Assembly: GCF_010233585.1 (NCBI RefSeq)
Contig: NZ_CP045997.1
Span: 7,433,270 to 7,497,269, forward strand
Direction of reading: 5' to 3'
DNA length: 64,000 nucleotides
DNA from: Spirosoma endbachense
Lineage (GTDB): Bacteria; Bacteroidota; Bacteroidia; Cytophagales; Spirosomataceae
Part shown: positions 55,595 to 64,000 of the stretch, piece by piece
Position numbering within the stretch: the stretch's first letter is position 1
Layout of the letters: the number at the start of each line of letters is the position of its first letter
Made by a program: the position numbers and the translations under genes
The notes under the pieces: model-generated
The model's database searches: none
The model's input: only the letters and a program-made list of their open reading frames with translations
What the model was told of the DNA's origin: nothing

Positions 55595-57985
55595 ATGTCC
55601 ACATTTACAAAATGGGTCTTACTGTTTATTGGATGGCCCTTTTTTGCTTTTGCCCAATTACAGATTACACACCCAATGTCGCGGCTCGTCGTTCAGCGCG
55701 GGAGCGATGGCAATGGGCGACTGTATTTGTCAGGGCGACTGAGCAGTGCCGTCGATCGGGTAGAGGCTTCACTAACGCCCGTTTCGGCTGGACAGGGAAA
55801 TGCTACGGGCTGGCAGGTGGTTCAAACAAATCCCACAAATAATGTTTTTCTGGGCTATGTCACAGGTTCAGGCGGGTGGTATATCCTGACCGTACGAACC
55901 CTGATTGGGAATACCGTCATCGCAGAGGGAACCGTACAACCTGTTGGTATTGGTGAAGTGTTCGTTACGGCCGGACAGTCAAACTCGCGGGGCCTGGGCA
56001 TTGGCGATAATGACCTTGGAGCCATTACTGACCGGGTTAGCGCCATTGATTCGATCAACCACTCTTATCCGCCCGGTGCGCAGGCGCTTGTTTCGTCCGG
56101 TGATCCAATGCCAGTGCCCGTATTCAAGCCGTTGACCGCTGGCCGGAAAATTTTCCCTATGGCCGAAAGTTCATGGGGATGGGGCGAATTAGGCGACTAC
56201 ATCGTGAATCGATACAATGTGCCGGTGGCGTTTTATGTAGCCGGGTGGGATGGGTCGACGGCCGAAAACTGGTACAACACGGCGAATGGCATTCCAACCT
56301 GTAATCGCTATTTCTGCGCCGAAAACTGGCCTAACCTGCAACCCTATACCAACCTTAAGAATGTACTTCATTACTACAATTCCATTGCAGGCATTCGGGC
56401 TGTATTATGGCATCAGGGTGAAGCCGAATACAGCTTTCCCGATGGAACGACGAGTATTCCGCAATACTATGATCGATTAGTGGGGGTTATTCAGAAATCA
56501 AGGCAGGATTTTGGAGGGCGTAATGTGCCCTGGATGGTGGCCCGTGCTTCATTCGATGGTACGGAATTTCGCCCTGCTGTTGTTACCGAACAGCAGCGAG
56601 TTATTGATACGCCGGGCCTGAATGTCTATCAAGGCCCATATAACGATACGATTGTCAATCGCAATGCCGGAAATACAGATGTACATTTTAAAAATAGCTC
56701 CCGCCCGGCAACGCATCCGCGCTATTACTTGAATCCGGCCTCTATTCCGGCCGAGATGGGTCTTTCCCGGTTTGCCCGTAACTGGAATAATAGCCTTAGT
56801 AACAGCTTTTTTCAAAACACTCAGCCGGTAACGCCGACTCAATTCGCCGTTACCGGAACCGTAGCGGACTATATCCGCCCCGGCGACAGTCTGTATGTGC
56901 CTTTCTCAACGCTCGGTTCGTTTGCGGGCGATAACCAATGGCAGGTGCAATTGCTCGATTCGCTTGGCCGTTACTGGTCTACACTAGGCAGTGGTTCGGC
57001 AAGTCCAATTAAACTGAAAATTCCGGATACGCTTCGGCTGGGAAGCCTCTTTCAGCTTCGGGTTGTAGCCACATCGCCATTCCTGCCAGCCGTACCCTCC
57101 AATTTATTCAGGACGAGTCCTACGGCTAGTCAGGCAGATGTTAGTCTGGCAATGGGGATCAGTCAACGACTGCCTGATCTGAACGGCCCCGTTACAATAA
57201 GTCTTTTTGTCCAAAACAACGGGCCCGGACAGGCACGAAACGTTGTGATTCGGGACCGCTTACCCGATAATCTTGCCTTTATTTCATCGACAGGCTTAAC
57301 AGTCAATAATAATGTGTTGACCAGTAACGCCATGGATATTAGTCCGGGTACAACGCAGGTTATAAGTTTTGTCGCTCAGCCGACGGCTGGTGGCACATAC
57401 AGTAATGCTGCGGAAATCGCACAGATGCTCTCAACCGACCCCGATAGTCAGGCTAATTCTGGCACGGGAGATGGTCAGGATGATATGGCTATGCTGGATT
57501 TTCGCACCAAACAGGGCGGTTCTGGTTTATTTGTTTCGCCCAATCCCAATCAGGTTCCATTGCCTACAGTTGTCAGTAACCAGCCCATTCCTGATCCAGC
57601 TAAAATAGACATTAGCCTGAACATATCAGTTGATAATCGTGTACCCCGCCTGAATGATGTTATCACGTATTCATTGACTATTTCGAATGCGGGTGGTGCT
57701 AATGCGGCTATGTTGTTTGTTATAGCCTACCTGCCCAGCGGGCAGGTTTTTGAGTCAAGTAGTGATCTGGCATTAAGCAGCAATGGCGTGGCCGGCAGCA
57801 TCAGCAATCTGGCGGCTGCTACCAGCAGAACGCTACAGTTCAAAGCCAGAATTACAGCCGCGGGCACTGGAGTTTGTACTGCACAAATTTTAGCCGCCAG
57901 CCAGCCTGATCCCGACTCTGTACCTGGTAACGGAACGAGTAATGGCGAAGATGATACCGCTCAGGTAGACGTGCGCGTGAAGTAA
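55595..57985 (+). CDS. secreted SGNH esterase (sialate O-acetylesterase-like) with DUF11 repeats
   Basis: The 796-residue protein has a signal peptide (WPFFAFAQ). The esterase domain (about 95-400) has Ser129 in FVTAGQSNSRG (block I) and WHQGEAEY (272-279), with a late His-containing block. The pattern fits the DUF303/sialate O-acetylesterase group, which removes acetyl groups from sugars. Two DUF11 beta-sandwich domains follow (about 513-625 and 668-796; ISLFVQNNGPGQARNVVIRD and SLTISNAGGANAAMLFVIAY). No T9SS sorting domain is visible at the C-terminus. It follows the propeller kinase by 113 bases and might be under its control. Confidence 0.8.
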   Translation: MSTFTKWVLLFIGWPFFAFAQLQITHPMSRLVVQRGSDGNGRLYLSGRLSSAVDRVEASLTPVSAGQGNATGWQVVQTNPTNNVFLGYVTGSGGWYILTVRTLIGNTVIAEGTVQPVGIGEVFVTAGQSNSRGLGIGDNDLGAITDRVSAIDSINHSYPPGAQALVSSGDPMPVPVFKPLTAGRKIFPMAESSWGWGELGDYIVNRYNVPVAFYVAGWDGSTAENWYNTANGIPTCNRYFCAENWPNLQPYTNLKNVLHYYNSIAGIRAVLWHQGEAEYSFPDGTTSIPQYYDRLVGVIQKSRQDFGGRNVPWMVARASFDGTEFRPAVVTEQQRVIDTPGLNVYQGPYNDTIVNRNAGNTDVHFKNSSRPATHPRYYLNPASIPAEMGLSRFARNWNNSLSNSFFQNTQPVTPTQFAVTGTVADYIRPGDSLYVPFSTLGSFAGDNQWQVQLLDSLGRYWSTLGSGSASPIKLKIPDTLRLGSLFQLRVVATSPFLPAVPSNLFRTSPTASQADVSLAMGISQRLPDLNGPVTISLFVQNNGPGQARNVVIRDRLPDNLAFISSTGLTVNNNVLTSNAMDISPGTTQVISFVAQPTAGGTYSNAAEIAQMLSTDPDSQANSGTGDGQDDMAMLDFRTKQGGSGLFVSPNPNQVPLPTVVSNQPIPDPAKIDISLNISVDNRVPRLNDVITYSLTISNAGGANAAMLFVIAYLPSGQVFESSSDLALSSNGVAGSISNLAAATSRTLQFKARITAAGTGVCTAQILAASQPDPDSVPGNGTSNGEDDTAQVDVRVK

Positions 57986-58211
57986 GCAAATCGATTTTCT
58001 TCCAGATTCAACGAGCTTAATTGGCGATTTTTACGAACGGTTTAGGCTGTATCTTCGTTAAAACTGTATCTATCCGTGATTTTCGTACGCTCTATGCCCA
58101 AGTCTCTTCATTATAGGTGGTGAGGATTTGGGGTCTTTTGTCTTTTATTGAAACTAGACAGGGTTAGTCGGTAAATAGCTCGTTCGCATACAATTTGCCC
58201 GTAAATCGAAG

Positions 58212-60980
58212 ATGAAAAGTCAGTGGATTATTCTGGGTACCGTCGGCATCGCTGTAGCGTTTATGCTCTCGTCGTTTCCCGGTATTTTTGAGGAACGGGT
58301 CGATTATAACACGCAGATTAAACCACTGCTGAACAAAAATTGCATCGTTTGCCACGGCGGTGTTAAAAAAGCGTCGGGATTCTCTCTGTTATTTAAGCAT
58401 GAAGCCCTGGCACCCGCTAAATCCGGCAAACGGGCCATTATTCCCGGCGATGCAGATGGTAGTGAAATGATTCGGCGATTGACGCTCGATGACCCCGATG
58501 AGCGAATGCCCCTCGATCACCCTGCACTGAAGCCTGAAGAAATCGATATCCTGAGTAAATGGATCGATCAGGGCGCCGAATGGGGCGATCACTGGGCGTA
58601 TCAGACAGTTGAGAAACCTGACATTCCGAAAATTGGCACGTTCTGGAGCCGACTGGGTATTGCTGAAAATGACGAAACGAACTGGGCCAGAAATGAAATC
58701 GATCATTTTATTCTGGATAAATTAAAGCAGGAAGGAATAAAACCGTCGCCTGAAGCTGATCGTGCTACGCTAATCCGGCGGCTATCGCTCGATCTCACGG
58801 GATTGCCACCCTCAGAAAAAGACGTTCTTGACTTTACGACCGATAAATCAGCCAATGCTTATGAGAAAGTGGTTGATCGGCTGTTAACATCTCCGGCTTA
58901 CGGCGAACGGTGGACGGGCATGTGGCTCGATCTCGCCCGATACGCTGATACAAAAGGATATGAACGCGATCCCGGCCGGAAAATCTGGCGTTACCGCGAT
59001 TGGCTCATTAAGGCCTTCAATGAAGACAAACCCTTCGATCAATTTACGGTTGAGCAAATTGCCGGTGACTTAGTGCCGAATCCATCTGATGCTCAGCTGA
59101 TCGCAACGGGTTTTCATCGGAATACAATGAATAATGATGAGGGTGGTACGCAGGATGAAGAGTTTCGGGTCGCGGCCATGCTGGATCGCGTCAATACGAC
59201 CTGGGACGTATGGCAGGGAACAACGTTCTCGTGTGTGCAGTGCCACAGCCATCCCTACGACCCATTTGTTAACGATGAGTATTATAAGTTTCTCGCTTTC
59301 TTCAACAATAGCCGCGATGAAGATGTAACGAGTGATACACCGACACTGCGATTCTATAAAGCAGATGATTCGCTCAAACTTGTCAATCTGAGGCAGTTTA
59401 TTGCCAAAAGCATTCCTAACCCTCAGCAAGCCAGCATACAGGCCGATTATTTTACGAAGCTGGCCCGGACAATGGAGCCGAAAATCAATTCGCACGATTT
59501 CGACCAGTTGGTAAACGCATCGTTGCTGGATGCCAAGTATTTTGGCTTTCAGGATAAAGGGTCGGCCCGAATCAAAAACGTAACGCTGACCGGGCGGCCA
59601 CGGCTCCTGATTTCGTGGGGCACAAAGGCTCCTGATGCAACCGTCACCTTCCGGCAGGATAATTTGGCTGGCCCCGTACTGGCCACTGTTCGTGTGCCGA
59701 AAACGGGCAGTACCGGCAATGATACGATCCAATTGATACCATTGCCACCCGTGAAGGGTAAGCACAATTTATACGTGTCACTCAATAGTCCAACTGCCCC
59801 AAAAGATTGGGTTCAGATCAAATGGGTATCGTTTCAGCCATCGTTGCCCAATCAGCCTCTGGACGCTGTCGGCGAAAGCGATAAATTGTTGTTGGATATT
59901 CTGAACGCCAACCCCGAACAAACGCCTATCATGCTCGATGGCATGGGCGATTTAGCGCGGGAAACGTATGTTTTCCAGCGGGGTAACTGGCTGGTAAAAG
60001 GGAAGCGAGTAATGCCGGATGTGCCGAAGTACTTTCCGGCAATGGACCCTAAATTGCCAAAAAACAGGCTTGGCCTGGCAAAGTGGATGGTCAGTCGGGA
60101 GCATCCGCTAACGGCACGAGTGGCCGTCAATCGATTCTGGGAACAACTGTTTGGTACCGGAATCGTTGAAACCGTCGAGGATATGGGTACGCAGGGTATT
60201 GCGCCGACCCACCGCGAGCTACTGGACTATCTGGCTGTTGAGTTCATGGAAACGGATCATTGGAGCGTGAAGAAACTCCTGAAAAAGATCGTGATGTCGG
60301 CTACCTATCAGCAACGGTCGGAGGTTTCTCCAGAATTGGTAGCCAAAGATCCTTTCAATAAGTGGCTGGCTCGGGGGCCTCGTGTGCGGCTGTCGGCTGA
60401 GGCTGTGCACGATCAGGCACTGGCTGTCAGCGGGCTGTTGAGCCAAAAAATGTATGGGCCCAGCGTTATGCCCGTTCAGCCTGATGGCATCTGGCAATCG
60501 CCCTACGATGGCGAAAGCTGGAAACAGAGCACGGGTGAGGATCTGCACCGGCGGGCATTATATACCTATTGGAAACGGACGGCCCCCTATCCATCGATGG
60601 TTACCTTTGATAGCCCCAGCCGGGAGTTCTGCCAGCTACGCCGACTCCGAACGAATACGCCCTTGCAGGCCCTTGTCACCCTGAATGATCCTGTCTATGT
60701 GGAAGCGGCTCAACAGTTGGCAGACTACATGCAGAAGCATGGACAATCGCCCGAAACGCAGATACAGGCCGGATTTCGTCGGTTAATGTTGCGGGATCTG
60801 CCTCCTAAAAAACTAAGCATACTAACCCGGCTCTATCGCAGTACAGAAGCGCATTACCGACTGAAGCCGGATGAAGCCCAAAAGTTGATGGCCAGGGAAG
60901 ATGCTTCGCCCGAGCAGGCTGCATTGACCGTAACCGCCAATACCATGCTGAATCTGGATGAAGTTGTTACGAAAGAGTAA
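58212..60980 (+). CDS. PSD1-type cytochrome c with DUF1549 and DUF1553
   Basis: The 922-residue protein has an N-terminal membrane helix or signal (WIILGTVGIAVAFMLSSFPG), then a Planctomycete-type cytochrome c domain with heme motif CIVCH (Cys44, Cys47, His48). DUF1549 follows (about 165-375, LIRRLSLDLTGLPPSEKDVL and WLDLARYADTKGYERDPGRK), with a second heme motif CVQCH (341-345). DUF1553 lies at about 635-895 (LAKWMVSREHPLTARVAVNR, CQLRRLRTNTPLQALVTLND). These proteins are common in Planctomycetes and some Bacteroidota beside DUF1501 genes. A role in polysaccharide breakdown or redox work on the surface is suspected but not proven. Confidence 0.92.
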   Translation: MKSQWIILGTVGIAVAFMLSSFPGIFEERVDYNTQIKPLLNKNCIVCHGGVKKASGFSLLFKHEALAPAKSGKRAIIPGDADGSEMIRRLTLDDPDERMPLDHPALKPEEIDILSKWIDQGAEWGDHWAYQTVEKPDIPKIGTFWSRLGIAENDETNWARNEIDHFILDKLKQEGIKPSPEADRATLIRRLSLDLTGLPPSEKDVLDFTTDKSANAYEKVVDRLLTSPAYGERWTGMWLDLARYADTKGYERDPGRKIWRYRDWLIKAFNEDKPFDQFTVEQIAGDLVPNPSDAQLIATGFHRNTMNNDEGGTQDEEFRVAAMLDRVNTTWDVWQGTTFSCVQCHSHPYDPFVNDEYYKFLAFFNNSRDEDVTSDTPTLRFYKADDSLKLVNLRQFIAKSIPNPQQASIQADYFTKLARTMEPKINSHDFDQLVNASLLDAKYFGFQDKGSARIKNVTLTGRPRLLISWGTKAPDATVTFRQDNLAGPVLATVRVPKTGSTGNDTIQLIPLPPVKGKHNLYVSLNSPTAPKDWVQIKWVSFQPSLPNQPLDAVGESDKLLLDILNANPEQTPIMLDGMGDLARETYVFQRGNWLVKGKRVMPDVPKYFPAMDPKLPKNRLGLAKWMVSREHPLTARVAVNRFWEQLFGTGIVETVEDMGTQGIAPTHRELLDYLAVEFMETDHWSVKKLLKKIVMSATYQQRSEVSPELVAKDPFNKWLARGPRVRLSAEAVHDQALAVSGLLSQKMYGPSVMPVQPDGIWQSPYDGESWKQSTGEDLHRRALYTYWKRTAPYPSMVTFDSPSREFCQLRRLRTNTPLQALVTLNDPVYVEAAQQLADYMQKHGQSPETQIQAGFRRLMLRDLPPKKLSILTRLYRSTEAHYRLKPDEAQKLMAREDASPEQAALTVTANTMLNLDEVVTKE

Positions 60981-61054
60981 GTAGTAACCAGCGCTCCCGG
61001 CTGTTTTCTGGAGCTAGAGCGATCAAACGCGGGTTTTATCCGCAGTAAGTATTT

Positions 61055-62557
61055 ATGGACAAACTCCTCAACGAACTTCAGCAGGCTGCGGCCGAGCGCG
61101 AAACCCGGCGGCATTTTCTGCATACCTGCTCAACAGGGCTGGGCGCAATGGCACTCAGCTCGATCTTAGGCGGATGCGGGTTCTTTGGTAAAAATGAGGC
61201 TCAGACGAACACGGTTGGTGCGGCTCTGCCAATGGGAGAGCCAACAGCACCGCATCCCTCCCAGTATTTACCGAAGGCCAAACGGGTTATTTACATTCAT
61301 ATGGCCGGTTCGCCGAGCCAGCTGGAATTGTTCGATTACAAGCCCGAACTAGCCAAATACAACGGTAAAGATTGTCCACAGGAATTGCTGACGGGCAAGA
61401 AATTCGCGTTTATCCGGGGTGTTCCGAAAATGCTTGGTCCGCAGGGTAAGTTTGCTCAATATGGCCAGTCGGGCGCATGGGTATCTGATTATCTGCCTCA
61501 TTTGCAGGGTGTGGTGGATGATATAACGTTCCTGAAAGCAATGCATACGGATCAGTTTAACCATGCACCCGCTCAGTTACTCATGCACACCGGCAGTGCC
61601 CGTTTAGGACGACCGAGCATCGGCTCATGGGTTACGTATGGACTCGGTACCGAAAATGATAACCTACCCGGCTACATTGTGCTGGCATCGGGTGGGAAGC
61701 AGCCCGATGCTGGAAAGTCAATATGGGGTAGCGGTTTTCTGCCAACAGTTTATCAGGGTGTGCAGTGTCGTACAGACGGCGATCCGGTATTATACGCGTC
61801 AGATCCGGCCGGAATGGACCGTAACGTACGCAAACAGACGATTGATGCCATTAGTCAGATCAATCAACAACAGTATGAGGATGTTAAAGATCCTGAAATA
61901 CTGACCCGAATTGCTCAATATGAACTGGCGTTTCGGATGCAGATGTCTGTACCTGATGCCATGAATATTAAAAGCGAGCCACAGTATATTCTCGACAGCT
62001 ATGGTGTCGATCCAAACAAAGGCTCGTTTGCCCGAAACTGCCTGCTTGCCCGTCGGCTGGTCGAACGCGGAGTTCGGTTTGTTCAATTGTTCGATTGGGG
62101 GTGGGATACGCACGGTACGAGTGCCGACGGAGCCATAGAAATTGGACTCAAGAATAAATGCAAAGAGTCTGATCAGGCCGTAGCAGCCCTGTTGAAAGAT
62201 CTGAAACAGCGTGGTTTGCTGGACGATACGCTGGTTGTGTGGGGCGGTGAATTTGGTAGGACGCCTATGCAGGAAAATCGCGATGGCCAGGTATTGCCGT
62301 TTATGGGTCGGGATCATCACCTCGATGCATTTACCGTCTGGATGGCGGGTGGCGGAGTTAAGCGTGGTTTTTCGTATGGCGAAACCGACGACATTGGCTA
62401 TTATGGCGTTAAAGATCAGGTTCACGTCCACGATCTTCAGGCTACGATTCTACACCTGCTTGGTTTCGATCACACCAAACTGACCTATCAGTTTCAGGGG
62501 CGACCGTTTCGGCTGACCGATGTAGCCGGAAAGATCGTGAAGCCGGTGCTGGCGTGA
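61055..62557 (+). CDS. DUF1501 protein with Tat-like signal
   Basis: The 500-residue protein has a twin-arginine signal (TRRHFLHTCSTGLGAMAL) followed by LGGCGFFG, so it may be exported folded and possibly lipidated. DUF1501 markers include VIYIHMAGSPSQLELFDYKP, ARLGRPSIGSWVTYGLGTEN, FDWGWDTHG, LVVWGGEFGRTP and GRDHHLDAFTVWMAGGGVKR. The fold is related to alkaline phosphatase/sulfatase enzymes; the catalytic role of DUF1501 is not established. It follows the DUF1549/DUF1553 gene by 74 bases, the standard pairing of these families, so the two should act together. Confidence 0.93.
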   Translation: MDKLLNELQQAAAERETRRHFLHTCSTGLGAMALSSILGGCGFFGKNEAQTNTVGAALPMGEPTAPHPSQYLPKAKRVIYIHMAGSPSQLELFDYKPELAKYNGKDCPQELLTGKKFAFIRGVPKMLGPQGKFAQYGQSGAWVSDYLPHLQGVVDDITFLKAMHTDQFNHAPAQLLMHTGSARLGRPSIGSWVTYGLGTENDNLPGYIVLASGGKQPDAGKSIWGSGFLPTVYQGVQCRTDGDPVLYASDPAGMDRNVRKQTIDAISQINQQQYEDVKDPEILTRIAQYELAFRMQMSVPDAMNIKSEPQYILDSYGVDPNKGSFARNCLLARRLVERGVRFVQLFDWGWDTHGTSADGAIEIGLKNKCKESDQAVAALLKDLKQRGLLDDTLVVWGGEFGRTPMQENRDGQVLPFMGRDHHLDAFTVWMAGGGVKRGFSYGETDDIGYYGVKDQVHVHDLQATILHLLGFDHTKLTYQFQGRPFRLTDVAGKIVKPVLA

Positions 62558-62658
62558 ACTAATTTGGCTTGACCTGAGCTTTACCGGTAAGCATCAATTT
62601 TGCTAAGCCGGTTTAGCATCGCCATAGGTAAGGTGATGCTAGACAAGCTCCAGTAGCT

Positions 62659-63318
62659 ATTTCGCGTATTTTTCTTATTCATGGTTATGTCGAAACCCCT
62701 GCTATTTTCGACGAACTCGTCCCGTTATTACCCGTTTCCACCTTCGTTCGAATCGATCTGGCCGATGAGTTTCTGCGCTGGAAACCGACTGGGGCAATTA
62801 ACGTTCAGCTACTGGCGCAGTATCTGGTCGATTTTTATGAAATCAAGGCCGAAGAGGTCATCATTGGCCATTCGATGGGTGGATGGATTGCAAGCCATAT
62901 CAAGCAATTGATCAGTGCTAAAGCTATTCTGATATCGTCCTGGACCGACCAGCGGAAAATTAGATTACCAACGCATAATTTGCGTCTGCTGAAGTTTCTG
63001 CTTTATTCGGGCATTACACAAAGCCGTCCTTTACTGAATTTTTTTCGGAAACAGTATCCATTTGCCGAGTCGCTCGACTTGTATAGTAGTCTAATGGAAG
63101 GAATGAGGGTCATGAGTCGAACCTATATCGACCAGCAATTGCAAACGTTATTTGCCCCAGTGCCGCCCCTGACTGTTTCGCCTGATTTGCGCATTCATAC
63201 CCGCCGGGATAGCATAATTGCCCGGCCTGCCGAACCATTCGTGGAAGTCCCCGGTGATCATTTTAGCCTGGTTTTTCACCCAGAGCAAGTGGCAGAGCCT
63301 ATTCGGAAACTATTCTAA
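62659..63318 (+). CDS. alpha/beta hydrolase without a standard start codon
   Basis: The frame reads ISRIFLIHGYVETPAIFDEL near the start, VIIGHSMGGWIASH (nucleophile Ser72 counted from 62659), and PGDHFSLVFHPEQ near the end (His), with an Asp before it. It is a complete small alpha/beta hydrolase. A TAA lies in frame at 62629-62631, and between it and the HG motif there is no ATG, GTG or TTG. ATT at 62659 or 62668 may start translation, as in infC of other bacteria, or the start was lost. The substrate is unknown. Its end overlaps gatC by 9 bases, tail to tail. Confidence 0.7.
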   Translation: MSRIFLIHGYVETPAIFDELVPLLPVSTFVRIDLADEFLRWKPTGAINVQLLAQYLVDFYEIKAEEVIIGHSMGGWIASHIKQLISAKAILISSWTDQRKIRLPTHNLRLLKFLLYSGITQSRPLLNFFRKQYPFAESLDLYSSLMEGMRVMSRTYIDQQLQTLFAPVPPLTVSPDLRIHTRRDSIIARPAEPFVEVPGDHFSLVFHPEQVAEPIRKLF

Positions 63319-63597
63319 TACTTTCGGAACCTCAAAAAATTGTTCGTCGTGCTGGGGTGCATTGGCGAGCGCCTGTTCGCGGGGAAGGTGATTGCCGATA
63401 ACGTCGTCTCGCAGGACGTTGGTCTCGGCCGAAATATGGGTCAGCGGTTCAATACCTGTCGTATCGACCTCGTTGAGCTGTTCCATCCAGGTCAAGACGC
63501 CATTGAGGCTGTCGAGCAGATCGGCTTCTTCTTCGGGACGGACTTCCAGACGTGCCAGATGGGCAATTTTATGTAACGTTTCCTGATCTACTTTCAT
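63310..63597 (-). CDS. gatC: Asp-tRNA(Asn)/Glu-tRNA(Gln) amidotransferase subunit C
   Basis: The 95-residue protein matches GatC: MKVDQETLHKIAHLARLEVR, LTWMEQLNEVDTTGIEPLTH, LRDDVIGNHLPREQALANAP and the end FFEVPKVLE. GatC wraps around GatA and holds the GatCAB complex, which amidates misacylated Glu-tRNA(Gln) or Asp-tRNA(Asn). gatA and gatB are not in the window, which is common in Bacteroidota. It lies 31 bases after the acyltransferase gene in the same direction. Confidence 0.96.
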   Translation of the reverse strand: MKVDQETLHKIAHLARLEVRPEEEADLLDSLNGVLTWMEQLNEVDTTGIEPLTHISAETNVLRDDVIGNHLPREQALANAPQHDEQFFEVPKVLE

Positions 63598-63628
63598 CGT
63601 AAAAGAGCAACTGGCAAAAGCGTGAACG

Positions 63629-64000
63629 TTAGGCCACTACTTTCTTTTCGCTCATTAATTCAGTGTTGATAATTCGGTATGTTTCTTCTTTCAGCCACTC
63701 CACATTGTCCTGGGTTAACCCTGCGGTTTCGATGGGCGAGTGAATGATCGCGCGGAGCGGATGCCAATGAAATCGTACCTTTTTCGTGTCGGGCAAAATT
63801 TTATAATTGTTCAGCAGTGTAACCGGTACAATCGGAACCTGTTGCTGAATCGCCATGATAAACGCACCTTCTTTGAATGGATGGTGCATTTGGGGCGGAT
63901 TTTTCGCACGAATGCCCCCTTCCGGAAAGATCATGATACTACGACCTGAAGCCAGCGTACGAATCGATTTCGCCAGTGAATAAGCACGGCTGTTCGGCTG
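63629..64000 (-). CDS. plsC: 1-acyl-glycerol-3-phosphate acyltransferase, C-terminal part
   Basis: The 123 visible residues run from the right edge to TAA at 63629 and lack the N-terminal half with the HxxxxD motif. The remaining family blocks are GRSMIFPEGGIRAKNP (the FPEGxR motif), FKEGAFIMAIQQQVPIVPVT and RFHWHPLRAIIHSPIET. The enzyme makes phosphatidic acid from lysophosphatidic acid at the inner membrane. The gene starts beyond the window and leads into gatC. Confidence 0.9.
   Translation of the reverse strand, partial: QPNSRAYSLAKSIRTLASGRSIMIFPEGGIRAKNPPQMHHPFKEGAFIMAIQQQVPIVPVTLLNNYKILPDTKKVRFHWHPLRAIIHSPIETAGLTQDNVEWLKEETYRIINTELMSEKKVVA

Noticed and set aside
62681..62911. Plus-strand 76-codon frame starting with ATG over the hydrolase
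   Set aside because: The hydrolase frame is continuous across it with HG and GHSMGG motifs; this is an overlapping shadow, not a frameshifted half.

Overview
The window is chromosomal DNA of about 50% G+C from a member of the Bacteroidota, most likely a Spirosoma-like bacterium (Cytophagales). The signs are type IX secretion (T9SS) C-terminal sorting domains, a gliding-motility-associated CHU_C domain, PorT-type outer-membrane barrels, two-propeller sensor kinases with Y_Y_Y domains, promoter elements of the TAnnTTTG type and a lack of Shine-Dalgarno sequences. The genus is an inference; no rRNA, tRNA, CRISPR array or transposase gene was seen.

Layout. 0-4 kb: msrA, small unrecognised ORFs, a 48-residue membrane protein, a possible structured RNA and decayed coding sequence. 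4-30 kb: a secreted-protein island. Two giant T9SS modular proteins (4.1-9.2 and 26.2-30.3 kb, both +) share most of their C-terminal halves. Two zinc metallopeptidases with fibronectin arrays (10.8-14.1 kb + and 21.6-25.5 kb -) are paralogues. Between them lie a GH43-like propeller, a five-PAS histidine kinase, two PorT-like barrels and three lipoprotein genes, one with an in-frame stop. A non-coding element with conserved hairpins occurs twice, upstream of each giant gene and in the same orientation.

30-44 kb: small membrane proteins and lipoproteins, a 22-bp inverted repeat enclosing four 16-bp tandem repeats, a TPR histidine kinase with a LuxR-type regulator, a DUF6371 primase-like gene followed by a palindrome carrying two DnaA boxes, a LytTR regulator beside small envelope proteins, a tail-fibre-like repeat protein, a T9SS type B protein and an ECF sigma factor. 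44-48 kb: four-carbon sugar acid genes (GntP permease and DenD-like dehydrogenase, divergent from a DUF1537 kinase). 48-64 kb: a hairpin-rich gap, a small barrel, prolyl oligopeptidase, a propeller sensor kinase, an SGNH esterase with DUF11 repeats, a DUF1549/DUF1553 cytochrome plus DUF1501 pair, an alpha/beta hydrolase without a standard start codon, gatC and the end of plsC.

How the genes fit together. Much of the window serves the cell envelope and outside: secreted adhesin-like, carbohydrate-active and proteolytic proteins, with sensor kinases and an ECF sigma factor that could control them. The sugar acid cluster would import and oxidise a four-carbon acid and phosphorylate the product, but the later enzymes are not in the window.
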